The notes under the pieces were generated by a model that worked only from the letters and a program-made list of their open reading frames with translations, did not search any database and was not told the origin of the DNA. DNA of 64,000 nucleotides from an uncultured Clostridia bacterium (lineage in GTDB: Bacteria > Bacillota > Clostridia > Christensenellales > CAG-314). Below are positions 26,918 through 35,847 of the stretch, piece after piece. Both the position numbers and the translations under genes were made by a program. The DNA is taken from the NCBI GenBank assembly GCA_944364615.1, contig CALVWF010000009.1:18892-82891 (forward strand). The letters are read 5' to 3'. Every line of letters starts with the position of its first letter. The stretch's first letter is position 1.

Positions 26918-27354
26918 TTTTTCTCCATTTCTATTGTCACCGGTCCGTCGTTGACCTGCGTTATAGTCATGTCCGCACCGAACACTCCGTACTTTACGGT
27001 TACGCCCTGTTGTTCGATCAGTTTTCCTGCGTGCAGATACATTTCTTTAGCACGGTCGGGACGTTCGGCAAGTTCGAAACCGGGACGGTTGCCTCGCGAT
27101 GTGTCCGCCATCAGCGTAAACTGCGAAACAAGCAATATCTCACCTCCGCAATCCTTGACGGAAAGATTCATTTTGCCCTGTTCGTCTGAAAATATGCGCA
27201 TGTTGGCGATTTTTCTGGCAAGATAAACGCTGCTGTCCTCCGTGTCCTCTTTTTCCACGCCCCAGTAAACGACCAATCCCTTACCTATTTGCGAAACAAT
27301 GCGCCCTTCCGCTTCCAGAACGGCGCTTTTTACCCTTTGAACGACTGCTTTCAT
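26914..27354 (-). CDS. dtd: D-aminoacyl-tRNA deacylase
   Basis: Removes D-amino acids (and achiral mischarges) from tRNA. A 146-residue protein of normal length with VQRVKSAVL at the N-terminus, the catalytic-pocket motif LLVSQFTLMADTSRGNRPGF and the C-terminal cross-subunit motif VNDGPVTIEME (Gly-cis-Pro). ATG 27354 is chosen; the longer frame upstream runs back into mgsA. GGGGAC serves as ribosome site. It overlaps sdaA by 4 bases. Confidence 0.95.
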   Translation of the reverse strand: MKAVVQRVKSAVLEAEGRIVSQIGKGLVVYWGVEKEDTEDSSVYLARKIANMRIFSDEQGKMNLSVKDCGGEILLVSQFTLMADTSRGNRPGFELAERPDRAKEMYLHAGKLIEQQGVTVKYGVFGADMTITQVNDGPVTIEMEKK

Positions 27355-27368
27355 CTGTATGTCCCCGA

Positions 27369-27746
27369 TTACTTTATTTCGTCGTTTGCCAATGCGGTAA
27401 GCATTATTTCCGCACTTTTTACGTTTGTCGCAAGGGGAATGTTCTGCACATCGCACAGCCTGAGCAACGCCGAGACATCGGGTTCGTGAGGCTGACTCGT
27501 AAGAGGATCGCGCAAGAATATTACAAGATCCAACTGACCGTCGGCTATCATAGAGCCTATCTGCTGATCTCCGCCAAGAGGTCCGCTCTTCATACGCTTG
27601 ATTTTAAGTCCCGTTTCACCCATTACGAGAGTTCCTGTAGTACCTGTGGCAAACAATGTGTGCTTTGCCAACACATCCTTGTACTTGATGGCAAGGTCGA
27701 TCATCTGGTTTTTCTTCTTGTCGTGTGCTATAAGTGCGATTCTCAT
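27369..27746 (-). CDS. mgsA: Methylglyoxal synthase
   Basis: Converts dihydroxyacetone phosphate to methylglyoxal and phosphate. The 125-residue product has AHDKKKNQM, the phosphate loop ATGTTGTLV and [13 protein letters not shown], which contains the catalytic Asp. AGGAGAGG precedes ATG 27746. It lies 18 bases after the esterase gene and 14 bases before dtd, so the group is one operon. The enzyme acts when phosphate is low relative to DHAP. Confidence 0.95.
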   Translation of the reverse strand: MRIALIAHDKKKNQMIDLAIKYKDVLAKHTLFATGTTGTLVMGETGLKIKRMKSGPLGGDQQIGSMIADGQLDLVIFLRDPLTSQPHEPDVSALLRLCDVQNIPLATNVKSAEIMLTALANDEIK

Positions 27747-27764
27747 TTGCTTACCTCTCCTGAA

Positions 27765-28658
27765 TCAATTTTGTCTTGCAGTCAACATATCTGTAACGTA
27801 CCTGAACACTTCCGTTCCTTCGGGAATGGGCATCAGCGCAAATACGTGTTGCATGTGAGGAAATTCGTACAGCCTGACTTTGGCGCCTTTTTTGTCGGCG
27901 TTGTGCTTGAAAAGCAGGCAATCGGGGAAAAGCATGTCTGCCGACCCCACAAATATATCGGTGGGAGGAAATTTCTCGTCAGCGACGTCAACTCCATATA
28001 CTCTGTAATCGTCACGGTCGACATTTCCCCTGTAACTTGTGCCGTACAACATCAGTTCGGGCAGATACAGCATATAATCGCCGTCCAGATAGCGTTGAAT
28101 TTCGGGGTTGCGCATGGAAACATCCAGCCACGGAGAAAACAAAGTCAACGACGCAGGCAATTGCAAACCGTTGTCGGCGCAATACTTGCTAACTGCCACG
28201 GCAAGTCCTCCTCCTGCGGAATCTCCCATTACGTACACGTTGTCTTTGCCGTACTTTTTAAGCACAGTCTGCAACAGCCCTGCTACCTGTGGCACTACTG
28301 TTTCACAGGTATAATGAGGCGCTTTGTTGTAAATGGGAAACACCACGCTTACATTTGCCGCCTTGTATAACTTTTGCAAAAATCGCCAATGAAACACCAT
28401 CGGTTGATATACGTAAGATCCGCCGTGCAGATAAAACACGCATTTTTCGCCGCTGCCGAATGTATAACACAAGGTGTCCTGTTCCGTATAACTGTCCGGC
28501 TTGATAATGCGCGAATACAGTAGCGGAACCTTGTAACTGCGACTGTTCTGACGCATCTTGCCGTCGATACATGAGGAAAGGTCGCCCAACATACGTATTC
28601 GCGCCTGTTTGGCTTTATTGAGTATTTCGTCGGTAAAGCTACTTTGTATACTTTTCAC
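27765..28658 (-). CDS. Alpha/beta hydrolase, HSL/acetyl-esterase type
   Basis: A 297-residue esterase-like hydrolase. The oxyanion HGGSYV and the nucleophile elbow GDSAGGG (Ser) are clear. An acidic residue in FVGSADMLFPD and His in FPHMQHVF complete a triad. There is no signal peptide. The start is GTG 28658, overlapping the DtxR gene stop (GTGA), with AAGGAAGGG upstream. The substrate is probably a short-chain ester. Confidence 0.88.
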   Translation of the reverse strand: MKSIQSSFTDEILNKAKQARIRMLGDLSSCIDGKMRQNSRSYKVPLLYSRIIKPDSYTEQDTLCYTFGSGEKCVFYLHGGSYVYQPMVFHWRFLQKLYKAANVSVVFPIYNKAPHYTCETVVPQVAGLLQTVLKKYGKDNVYVMGDSAGGGLAVAVSKYCADNGLQLPASLTLFSPWLDVSMRNPEIQRYLDGDYMLYLPELMLYGTSYRGNVDRDDYRVYGVDVADEKFPPTDIFVGSADMLFPDCLLFKHNADKKGAKVRLYEFPHMQHVFALMPIPEGTEVFRYVTDMLTARQN

Positions 28659-29026
28659 TCATTCCCTTCCTTTACTAACTCGCGTATTTTTGCAAAAGTT
28701 TCCTGACTTATTACGTGTTCTATACGACAGGCGTCGCTTTCCGCCACAGCGGGGTCAACTCCCAACGACAACAGAAATGAAGTCAGGACATGGTGTTTTT
28801 CGTACACGCTTTCGGCATACCGTCTGCCCTCAACGGTAAAATCTATATTGCCTCTTTTGTCCACGGTGATATATCCTTTGGATTGAAGTATTCCCATCGC
28901 TCGGGAAACACTGGGCTTGGAGTACTGCAAAAAGTTGGCAACGTCTATTGCGTGAACTGCGGCGTTTTTCTCCTTCAGTATCAGAATGCTTTCCAGATAC
29001 ATTTCGCCCGATTCGTGACTTCTCAT
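28655..29026 (-). CDS. DtxR/MntR-family metalloregulator
   Basis: A 123-residue iron- or manganese-dependent repressor. The N-terminal winged helix has the metal-site segment ESGEMYLESIL and the DNA-recognition region YSKPSVSRAMGILQSKGYI. The dimerisation region has EKHHVL and ESDACRIEHVIS, containing the expected His/Glu ligands. It lacks the C-terminal SH3 domain, as MntR does. GGAGG precedes ATG 29026. It heads an operon of metabolic genes rather than a transporter, which is unusual. Confidence 0.88.
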   Translation of the reverse strand: MRSHESGEMYLESILILKEKNAAVHAIDVANFLQYSKPSVSRAMGILQSKGYITVDKRGNIDFTVEGRRYAESVYEKHHVLTSFLLSLGVDPAVAESDACRIEHVISQETFAKIRELVKEGNE

Positions 29027-29053
29027 TTCTGTCCTCCGCCCTTTATATTTTCA

Positions 29054-29083
29054 ATTATACCATATCGTAAGAATAAAAATCAA
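29054..29083 (-). promoter_or_regulatory. Promoter of the dtxR-led operon
   Basis: Minus strand: TTGATT (29078-29083), 18-bp spacer, TATAAT (29054-29059), preceded by TGG as an extended -10. Confidence 0.65.
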
Positions 29084-29101
29084 CTGTCGGACACAACATT
29101 G

Positions 29102-29142
29102 ACAAAAAGCCCAAGAAAGCATTTAACTTTCTCGGACTTTTG
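29102..29142 (-). terminator. Terminator of the glycerol-phosphate operon
   Basis: An imperfect hairpin with AAAGTCCGAGAAAG and CTTTCTTGGGCTTT arms and a T run on the minus strand. Confidence 0.75.
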
Positions 29143-29181
29143 ACGTCGTACATCGACGGAAAAATTCAGAATATAAACATA

Positions 29182-30918
29182 TCACCACTTGGGACGAATA
29201 AACTTCTTGTCCTTTTCTTCCAGATCCAGTCCAAGCGTTCCGCCCGGATTCATCAGGTTGTCGGGGTCGAAGTGATGTTTGAGCGCCTTAAATATTTCCA
29301 TCTGATTGGTACCTATCTGACCTTCCAGCCACGGGGCAAAGAACTTGCCTATTCCGTGGTGGTGAGATATGGCGGCACCGCTTTTTTGAATGTGATCGAG
29401 TATTCCCGTCCAGTAATCCACAAATTCTTCCAAAGTCGTCATACGTGCAATGAAAATAAAATACAGATTGGCTCCCTGCGGATAACAGTGGGACATGTGC
29501 GTCATACATATTGTATCAGGTCTGCTGTGACAGTACTCGCGGACAAGTTGATGTACGTGTTCCATCTGACTCCATGTGACGCTGCACTCGAGGGTGTCGG
29601 TCATAATACCGAAGTCCTGCATTGTGTCGCGCAGATAGGGATCGGTAAAACGTCCTTTTTCCCAAGCCGATGTAACCGCGCCGGTAAGACTCAACGCCTT
29701 GTACTTGCGACATATGCGTTTGACGTTGCGCGCAATGTTTTTGCAAAATCCCCTTTCGCCGTCGGTGAATCCCAAAAACAGGCAACGTCGGTGCGGTTTG
29801 TATCCCAATGAGGACAGCATACCTGCAAGAGGCGATTCGTCCACACCGTAAAGGCGCATCATACAATCCGTTTCTTCAGGATCGGACAAACGGAATACGC
29901 TGGGACGTCCGCATTCGCACTGCATGATTTCCCTCGCCGCTTCCATTGCCGAATTCCAGTCCCTGAACATAAAGGAAAATTTGAAATGATTTTCCGGCAT
30001 ATAGCGGAAAACTTTCAACGTTACGTGCGTAAGTACTCCGAAAGTACCTTCCGAACCCATCATTATCTGATTGATGTCCGGTCCGGTTGCCTTTGCAGGG
30101 AAGGGTTCAGTCTTGACAATGCCTCTTGGAGTAACGTATTCCTGCGCAATTACGATGTCCTCTATTTTTCCGTAGTAGGTAGAGTTCTGTCCTGCTCCTC
30201 TCGTGACAGTCCAGCCTCCCACCGAAGAATATTCGAAGGACTGCGGAAAATGTCCGCAGGTGTAGGCGCGTTTGGCATTGAACAGTTTTACCGCATTGTT
30301 GAGCGTTTCTTCCAGTTTCGGACCCGACATACCCGCTTCCACGGTGATTGTCTGATCCACTTCGTTGAAATCTACTACTTTGTTGAAGTTCTTGCGCATA
30401 TCGAGAGAAATGCCGCCCTTCATACATTCCACTCCGCGGGTGACGCTGGATCCTCCGCCGTAAACGTAGAGAGGTATTTTTTCCTGCGTACACAACTTTA
30501 CTATCTGCTCTATCTGTTCTTTGTCCGACGGATATACAACCACATCGGGAATGTTTTTCGCGATGTGCTGTCTTAAACGCAACAGGTCGTACATCGTCTT
30601 GCCGTAAGCAACGGACAATCGGTCGTAATCGCTTACGGACACGTTTTCCTCGCCCGCAATCTCTTTCAGTCTGTCAATTACAGCGTCGGGCAAATTTACC
30701 TTCTTGTCAAGAGTGACTTCTTCCAGTCCCAACGGTTCGCTGTACTGTCTGAAATCGTCGTCGGTAAGATGAAAAATTTCCTTCATCATCTTGTACAACG
30801 TTTCCTTGGGTACTTTGTTGTACTCGGGATCGCCCCATTTGAAAATGGAACGGTAACTCTTTGCCGGCGGTTTTTTAAGATACCATGCGGGTTCAAAACC
30901 CTTGTACGGTTTACTCAT
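29182..30918 (-). CDS. FAD-linked oxidase, alkyl-DHAP synthase-like
   Basis: A 578-residue protein with a PCMH-type FAD domain (VYGGGSSVTRG near 154, GHFPQSFEYSSVGGW near 214, TRGAGQNSTYYGKIED, MGSEGTFGVLT) and a C-terminal cap containing HHHGIGKFF. The N-terminal EPAWYLKKPP...WGDP region and the His cluster resemble alkyldihydroxyacetone-phosphate synthase, which makes the ether bond of ether lipids. Glycolate/lactate-type oxidases share the fold. It is the last gene of a five-gene operon with a glycerol-3-phosphate dehydrogenase-like enzyme and a glycerol-kinase-like enzyme, supporting a glycerol-phosphate or DHAP substrate. AGGAG precedes ATG 30918. Confidence 0.82.
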   Translation of the reverse strand: MSKPYKGFEPAWYLKKPPAKSYRSIFKWGDPEYNKVPKETLYKMMKEIFHLTDDDFRQYSEPLGLEEVTLDKKVNLPDAVIDRLKEIAGEENVSVSDYDRLSVAYGKTMYDLLRLRQHIAKNIPDVVVYPSDKEQIEQIVKLCTQEKIPLYVYGGGSSVTRGVECMKGGISLDMRKNFNKVVDFNEVDQTITVEAGMSGPKLEETLNNAVKLFNAKRAYTCGHFPQSFEYSSVGGWTVTRGAGQNSTYYGKIEDIVIAQEYVTPRGIVKTEPFPAKATGPDINQIMMGSEGTFGVLTHVTLKVFRYMPENHFKFSFMFRDWNSAMEAAREIMQCECGRPSVFRLSDPEETDCMMRLYGVDESPLAGMLSSLGYKPHRRCLFLGFTDGERGFCKNIARNVKRICRKYKALSLTGAVTSAWEKGRFTDPYLRDTMQDFGIMTDTLECSVTWSQMEHVHQLVREYCHSRPDTICMTHMSHCYPQGANLYFIFIARMTTLEEFVDYWTGILDHIQKSGAAISHHHGIGKFFAPWLEGQIGTNQMEIFKALKHHFDPDNLMNPGGTLGLDLEEKDKKFIRPKW

Positions 30919-30930
30919 AGTCTGCTCCTT

Positions 30931-32457
30931 TCAGTCTTCCAGTTTGAGATAGAATTTCTGCAACTTGGAATAAAGTTTAAGATAGATGTTTTTATAGATT
31001 TCGTTGTATTTTCTGACGCATTTCGGATCGGGAGTAAAACAATCGGTGTAATGAACCATTGCTTTGACGGCGCTGTGCGCGTCAGGGTAAACGCCTTTGG
31101 CTGTCATTACCACTATCGCCGCGCCAAGTGCGCTTGTTTCATAGGTCTGAACACGCCTTACGGGTTTGTTGAACACGTTGGCCGCTATCTGACAGATAAG
31201 GTCGCTTTGCGAGCCTCCGCCTGACACGGATATTTGTCTGATATGTATTTTTCCCCTGCGTTCCATTCTTTCCAGTCCTTCACGCAGAGCAAAATCGATG
31301 CCCTCTATTATAGCACGGTAAACGTGAGCGCGCGTGTGGAAATCGGTAAACCCTATTATCGCTCCTTTTGCCTCGGGAGTGGTAAGTCCCGCCTGCCAGA
31401 AAGGTTGCAATACCAGTCCGTCGCTTCCTGCAGGAATAGAGGCTATTTCCTCGTTCATCATTTCTTCAACGCTTTTTCCCTCTTCGGCGGCGCGTTTTTC
31501 GAGATGCTGGGCGAAATTCTTTTTAAACCAACTTATCATCCAGTAACCGCGGAAAATCTGCACTTCGGGATTGTAGTAATCTTTAAGCACCGCAGGATAA
31601 GACGGCATAAAGGGTTCCGGCTCGAAATACTTCTTGCTGCTGAACTGTACAGTGCTGCTTGTGCCGAAGGAAATGCTTGCCACGTCGCTGTCTATACAAC
31701 CTACGCCCAACGTTTCGCATCCCTTGTCGCTGCCCGACGCAATGATTTCCAGTCCCTCGGGCAACCCCGTAAGCGCGCTTACCTCCGCAGTTATCGTACC
31801 CATGACTTCACCGGGACTGACAAGCGGAGTCATCATCGACAACGGCAGTTCGAATATTGGGAAAAGCAATTCGTTTTCCTTGAACCAACGCTTTTTCTTG
31901 TTGTAAAAGGGAAGATGCCCTATTGCCGAGGCGTAGCAATCCACCAGATTGCCCGTCAGTTTGTAATTGATATAGGCGGACAGATGCGCAACTTTGTCCA
32001 CCTTTGCCCATATCTCGGGCTGGTTTTGCCTTACCCACGTCGTCTTGATCTTCTTGCGTATCGCATTGATGGTACGCGTCATCCCCACCAGAGAAAAAGC
32101 AACGCGTTGCAGCGTGGGTAACTTGGTGTCCAGTTTTGCCATTCGCTGATCCGACCACAGAATACAGTTTCGCAATACGTTGCGGTCAGCGTCCAGCAAA
32201 ACCGCGGTATCACGGAACGTATCCACCGACATTGCCACGACTTCCTTTAAAAGCAAGGGATTTTCTTCGCTTACCGAACGGCATATTTCGCACAGCACTT
32301 CCCAGTACATTTCCGGATCCTGCTCCATATACCCGTTCTGCTTGGACAAGTAGGGCTTGTACTTAACCTGTTTTTTCACGAGAAGGTTGCCATGCTGATC
32401 GAACACTATTCCTCGCATGCTCTGAGTTCCTATGTCTATGACAAAAGCATTGGGCAT
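30931..32457 (-). CDS. FGGY-family carbohydrate kinase (glycerol-kinase-like)
   Basis: A 508-residue two-domain kinase. Visible parts are the phosphate-1 loop VIDIGTQSMRG, SVDTFRDTAVL, ASGSDKGCETLGVG, SFGTSSTVQF and the C-terminal adenosine motif VSGGGSQSDLICQIAA with ETSALGAA. ATG 32457 follows GGAG by 8 bases; a TTG further up is less likely. The neighbouring glycerol-3-phosphate dehydrogenase-like gene suggests glycerol, dihydroxyacetone or another polyol as substrate, but several FGGY members act on pentuloses, so the sugar is open. Confidence 0.88.
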   Translation of the reverse strand: MPNAFVIDIGTQSMRGIVFDQHGNLLVKKQVKYKPYLSKQNGYMEQDPEMYWEVLCEICRSVSEENPLLLKEVVAMSVDTFRDTAVLLDADRNVLRNCILWSDQRMAKLDTKLPTLQRVAFSLVGMTRTINAIRKKIKTTWVRQNQPEIWAKVDKVAHLSAYINYKLTGNLVDCYASAIGHLPFYNKKKRWFKENELLFPIFELPLSMMTPLVSPGEVMGTITAEVSALTGLPEGLEIIASGSDKGCETLGVGCIDSDVASISFGTSSTVQFSSKKYFEPEPFMPSYPAVLKDYYNPEVQIFRGYWMISWFKKNFAQHLEKRAAEEGKSVEEMMNEEIASIPAGSDGLVLQPFWQAGLTTPEAKGAIIGFTDFHTRAHVYRAIIEGIDFALREGLERMERRGKIHIRQISVSGGGSQSDLICQIAANVFNKPVRRVQTYETSALGAAIVVMTAKGVYPDAHSAVKAMVHYTDCFTPDPKCVRKYNEIYKNIYLKLYSKLQKFYLKLED

Positions 32458-32459
32458 AA

Positions 32460-32810
32460 TCAAATCTCCATATCTGTTGTAGTTATAACGTCGACATCGC
32501 TGTCGAACACTTTGCTTAAAACTACGCTTCCCGACGGAAGAGGTGTCGTTACCGTTACGTTTGCCAACATTTGCATAAGTTTAAAAATTTTGTCTTTGGG
32601 AATTTCGGCGGACGTTCTTACGGACACGACAGGAAAACCTTTAACCGTAGTACGCACGCTCGTGCATACAGTGCGCATGGGACACGTCATTTCGTCATAG
32701 GCAAATTGCTTGCCTCGTTTGCACCTTGCGCCCTCCACTTCGATGCCGTTTGCGCCCTCGGTAACCTTCAGTCGGCAACTGTTGGGACACACTATACATA
32801 TCAGTTCCAT
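32460..32810 (-). CDS. DUF1667 Cys-rich protein
   Basis: A 116-residue protein with an N-terminal CIVCPNSC followed by GARCKRGKQF and CPMRTVCTSVRT. These Cys residues could bind an iron-sulfur cluster or zinc. Proteins of this family regularly sit beside GlpA-type and pyridine-nucleotide oxidoreductases and are thought to be part of the same electron-transfer complex (established association, function unproven). GGAGG precedes ATG 32810. Confidence 0.88.
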   Translation of the reverse strand: MELICIVCPNSCRLKVTEGANGIEVEGARCKRGKQFAYDEMTCPMRTVCTSVRTTVKGFPVVSVRTSAEIPKDKIFKLMQMLANVTVTTPLPSGSVVLSKVFDSDVDVITTTDMEI

Positions 32811-32813
32811 AGG

Positions 32814-34058
32814 CTAATCCTCCATACGCAGTTCTATACGGCTTTTCCGACTTGTCGCCGAAGATAAGTCAACCGTTATTCTCTGCATTTCGGGCGGTGA
32901 CAAATGTAAGAATTTTTTTGAAAACACGCAGTTGCCGTCGATATATACTGCTACCTTTTTGTCCGTAACTATATCTGCGCTTCTGAAATACAGTATTGTC
33001 TTGTCACGCCTGTCGTTTATGTTGATTTTTTGCGGTACGTTGTACGAAAAAGCCTTGTCCGCCACAATGTCTATAAGACAACGTCCCGACCTTTCGGAAC
33101 AGCTTCCGTCCGCAGCCGTTTCACCGCTTTCGGACACGTAGTCCACCAGATCGTTGACGTGCAAAGCGTTTCCGCAACAGAAAATACCCGTGCGCATCGT
33201 TTCGAGATTCTGATCCACGAGCGGACCTTTTGTTCTCTTGTCCAGTTGCACTCCGAGCGCGGTGGCTATTTCGTTTTCCGGAATAAGTCCGACTGCCAAT
33301 ATAAGACAGTCGCAATCGACGATTTTTTCGGTACCTTTTACAGGACGCATCTGTTTGTCTACCTGACAGATTTCCACCGCTTCCACACGTCTGTCGCCCA
33401 ACACCCTTGTAACCGTTGTGGACAGATGTAGCGGAATGTTGAAATCTTCAAGACACTGATGTATGTTGCGCGGCAATCCGCTGGGGGTGCTTTTGGCTTC
33501 GTAAACTCCTTCCACCGTTGCGCCTTCGAGAGTAAGACGTCGCGCCATTATAAGTCCGATATCCCCCGAACCCAAAATAACGCACTTCCTGCCCGGCATA
33601 ACGCCTTCGAGATTGACAAGGTTCTGAGCCGTACCCGCGGTAAACACGCCTGCGCCTCTGTCCCCCTGAACGAAAATCTGATTGCGTGTACGCTCGCGAC
33701 AACCTGTTGCCAGAATTATCTTCTTGCATTGTGCCTGCTTCACTCCGTCACGGCAGAGGTAGGTCACTGTAAAACCGTCCTCTGCCTTGTGCTGAATGTC
33801 CGTGACAAACGACCAGAGGCTGACCTGTACGTTGCTGCTTTTTAACAAAGCGGTAAATCGCTCGGCGTATTCGGGTCCTGACAGTTTTTCCCCGAAACGT
33901 ATTACGCCGAATCCGTCGTGTATACACTGTTTCAGAATACCGCCCAACCGTCCTTCACGCTCTATAAGCAATGTTTTCTTGCCCGACTTGTCGGCACGCA
34001 ATACTGCCGACAGCCCGGCAGGACCGCCGCCTATAACTATAATGTCGTAAAATGCCAT
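32814..34058 (-). CDS. FAD-dependent pyridine nucleotide-disulfide oxidoreductase-like protein
   Basis: 414 residues with two Rossmann folds: VIGGGPAGLSAVL near residue 8 (FAD) and VILGSGDIGLIMARR near 162 (NAD(P)). The linking motif ATGCRERTRN and the C-terminal FCCGNALHVNDLVD complete the FAD site. The short C-terminal domain is not the usual Cys-based dimer domain. It probably passes electrons between NAD(P)H and the GlpA-like subunit with the DUF1667 protein. ATG 34058 is used; the GTG at 34070 belongs to the end of the preceding gene. Confidence 0.88.
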   Translation of the reverse strand: MAFYDIIVIGGGPAGLSAVLRADKSGKKTLLIEREGRLGGILKQCIHDGFGVIRFGEKLSGPEYAERFTALLKSSNVQVSLWSFVTDIQHKAEDGFTVTYLCRDGVKQAQCKKIILATGCRERTRNQIFVQGDRGAGVFTAGTAQNLVNLEGVMPGRKCVILGSGDIGLIMARRLTLEGATVEGVYEAKSTPSGLPRNIHQCLEDFNIPLHLSTTVTRVLGDRRVEAVEICQVDKQMRPVKGTEKIVDCDCLILAVGLIPENEIATALGVQLDKRTKGPLVDQNLETMRTGIFCCGNALHVNDLVDYVSESGETAADGSCSERSGRCLIDIVADKAFSYNVPQKININDRRDKTILYFRSADIVTDKKVAVYIDGNCVFSKKFLHLSPPEMQRITVDLSSATSRKSRIELRMED

Positions 34059-34059
34059 A

Positions 34060-35787
34060 TCATTCCTCACGTCTGTACTTATCTTTTATTTCGCCGTAAC
34101 ACAGGTTACTGCCGATATCACCTTTACGCACCTGACTGATGTCCGTTTTCTTGCATTGAGCGATTGTCTTCATTACCACAGGCATACAGAATCCGCCCTG
34201 ACATCTTCCCATGCCCGCTCTGACACGCCTTTTTACTCCGTCTACCGTCGCAACTCCGAGATTGTTGTTGACGGCATCCTTTATCTCGCCCAGGCTGACT
34301 TCTTCGCAACGGCACACTATTGTACCGTAATCGGGATTTTGAGATATATACTTTTGCTGTGTCTGTCTGTCCAGTTGTCTTATACACACGGGCGGTTTAC
34401 GGACGGGCTGCCAATTTTGTTTATACGTAACGTCCACTCCGCTGTCCTTTAAAGCACTGACCGCCATTTCCTTAACGTCAAGCGCGATTGCAGGTGCGGC
34501 TGTAAGCCCCGGCGACTGAATACCCGCCACATGAATCAGATTGTCCACTTCTCCGCTGCGCTCGATGATGAAATCTTCTTCGTACGTTGACGCACGCACA
34601 CCGGAAAAATAGGCTATAACACTGCTTTTCTGCAATGGCGGAAAGCACAATTTCTGTTTGTTGAACACATTGTCCACACTTTGCTGGGTGGTGGAAACGT
34701 CTTCACGTTCGGGCGTTTCTATTGCGTCCGGTCCTAAAAGAACATTGCCGTCAACGGTGATGACAATTCCGCCGCCCTTGGTGTTCTTGTTGGCACGCAT
34801 TCCTTTTAACGTGGGAGACAGGCTGATTGCATGCTGAGGCAGATCGGGCGCGTTTTTGTCCAGCAACAGGTCGGTACCCTTACGCGGATGTATGGAAAAA
34901 TACCTGTCCTGCGCCATTTCGGCAACTTTGTCGGCAAATACGCCTGCGCAGTTGATGACTACGTCGGCAAACAGCGTTCCTCTGTTGGTAACCACTGCCG
35001 TTACACGCCTGCCCACACGCACCATTGACTGTACCGCCGTGTCGAAACTGAATTTTACTCCGTTTGTACATGCGTTTTCCGCATAGGCGATGGTCAGTTT
35101 GTAAGGAGATACCGCACCTGTTGAACCGATTCGCAAAGCCCCTTTACAGTAAGAGGCGACGGCGGGTTCCAGTCTTGCCATCTCCTTGCCTATGATGGTA
35201 ACGGAAGGAATGTTGTGCTTGCGTGCCCTGACAAGCATTGACTTGGCAAGGAAACGCATGAGTCTGTCCTTGAAGATGACGTACTGACCGTCACGGCGGA
35301 AGTCTACGCCCAACTGCTCGCACACCTTGCCGTACATCGCGTTGCCCCTGACGACGTAATGAAGTTTTAAACTTTTTCCCTTTAAGTCGATGCCCGCGTG
35401 AACCATTCCGTCATTTGCTCCGCTTGCACCGTGCGCTACGTCGCTGTGTTTTTCCACCACAAGCACGCTTGCGTTAAGTTGCGAAAGTTCGCGCGCAACG
35501 GAACAGCCTATAATTCCCGCACCGATGACAACTACATTCCATCTTGTGTCCTGCAAACTGTCGTCCCTGATGTCGGGCAGGTATTCCTTTGAAGGCACAT
35601 AGCCCTTCAATACGATGTCGTTGACCACACGCCTGTTGCTCTTCTTGTCGACAAACATCTTGCCGACATCCACTATGTCCTTCCAATCGGACATTTCCCC
35701 CTTCAGAATAACGCTTCTGTCCGTCAAAGTAACGTCGATGTCGACATTGTACTTTTTCTTGACCTTTTTGACGATAGAGGTAATCAT
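34060..35787 (-). CDS. GlpA-like FAD-dependent glycerol-3-phosphate dehydrogenase with N-terminal extension and [2Fe-2S] domain
   Basis: A 575-residue protein in three parts. Residues 1-75 form a small alpha/beta domain with a BON-like pattern. Residues 83-450 are the FAD oxidoreductase (VVVIGAGIIGCSVARELS, SGANDGMVHAG, INCAGVFAD, PRKGTDLLL). The C-terminus has IVCRCEEVSLGEI and GMGRCQGGFC, a BFD-type [2Fe-2S] domain. This matches anaerobic GlpA, which oxidises glycerol-3-phosphate to DHAP. GGGGAG precedes ATG 35787. It is the first gene of the operon, and the added N-terminal domain is not typical of E. coli GlpA. Confidence 0.86.
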   Translation of the reverse strand: MITSIVKKVKKKYNVDIDVTLTDRSVILKGEMSDWKDIVDVGKMFVDKKSNRRVVNDIVLKGYVPSKEYLPDIRDDSLQDTRWNVVVIGAGIIGCSVARELSQLNASVLVVEKHSDVAHGASGANDGMVHAGIDLKGKSLKLHYVVRGNAMYGKVCEQLGVDFRRDGQYVIFKDRLMRFLAKSMLVRARKHNIPSVTIIGKEMARLEPAVASYCKGALRIGSTGAVSPYKLTIAYAENACTNGVKFSFDTAVQSMVRVGRRVTAVVTNRGTLFADVVINCAGVFADKVAEMAQDRYFSIHPRKGTDLLLDKNAPDLPQHAISLSPTLKGMRANKNTKGGGIVITVDGNVLLGPDAIETPEREDVSTTQQSVDNVFNKQKLCFPPLQKSSVIAYFSGVRASTYEEDFIIERSGEVDNLIHVAGIQSPGLTAAPAIALDVKEMAVSALKDSGVDVTYKQNWQPVRKPPVCIRQLDRQTQQKYISQNPDYGTIVCRCEEVSLGEIKDAVNNNLGVATVDGVKRRVRAGMGRCQGGFCMPVVMKTIAQCKKTDISQVRKGDIGSNLCYGEIKDKYRREE

Positions 35788-35820
35788 TGATGCTCCCCGG
35801 TGTAAAATGAACGCCTTTTT

Positions 35821-35847
35821 CTTATATTTGATTTAATTATATGTCAA
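35821..35847 (-). promoter_or_regulatory. Possible promoter of the glycerol-phosphate operon
   Basis: Minus strand: TTGACA (35842-35847) and TATAAG (35821-35826), but the spacer is only 15 bp. Confidence 0.4.
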
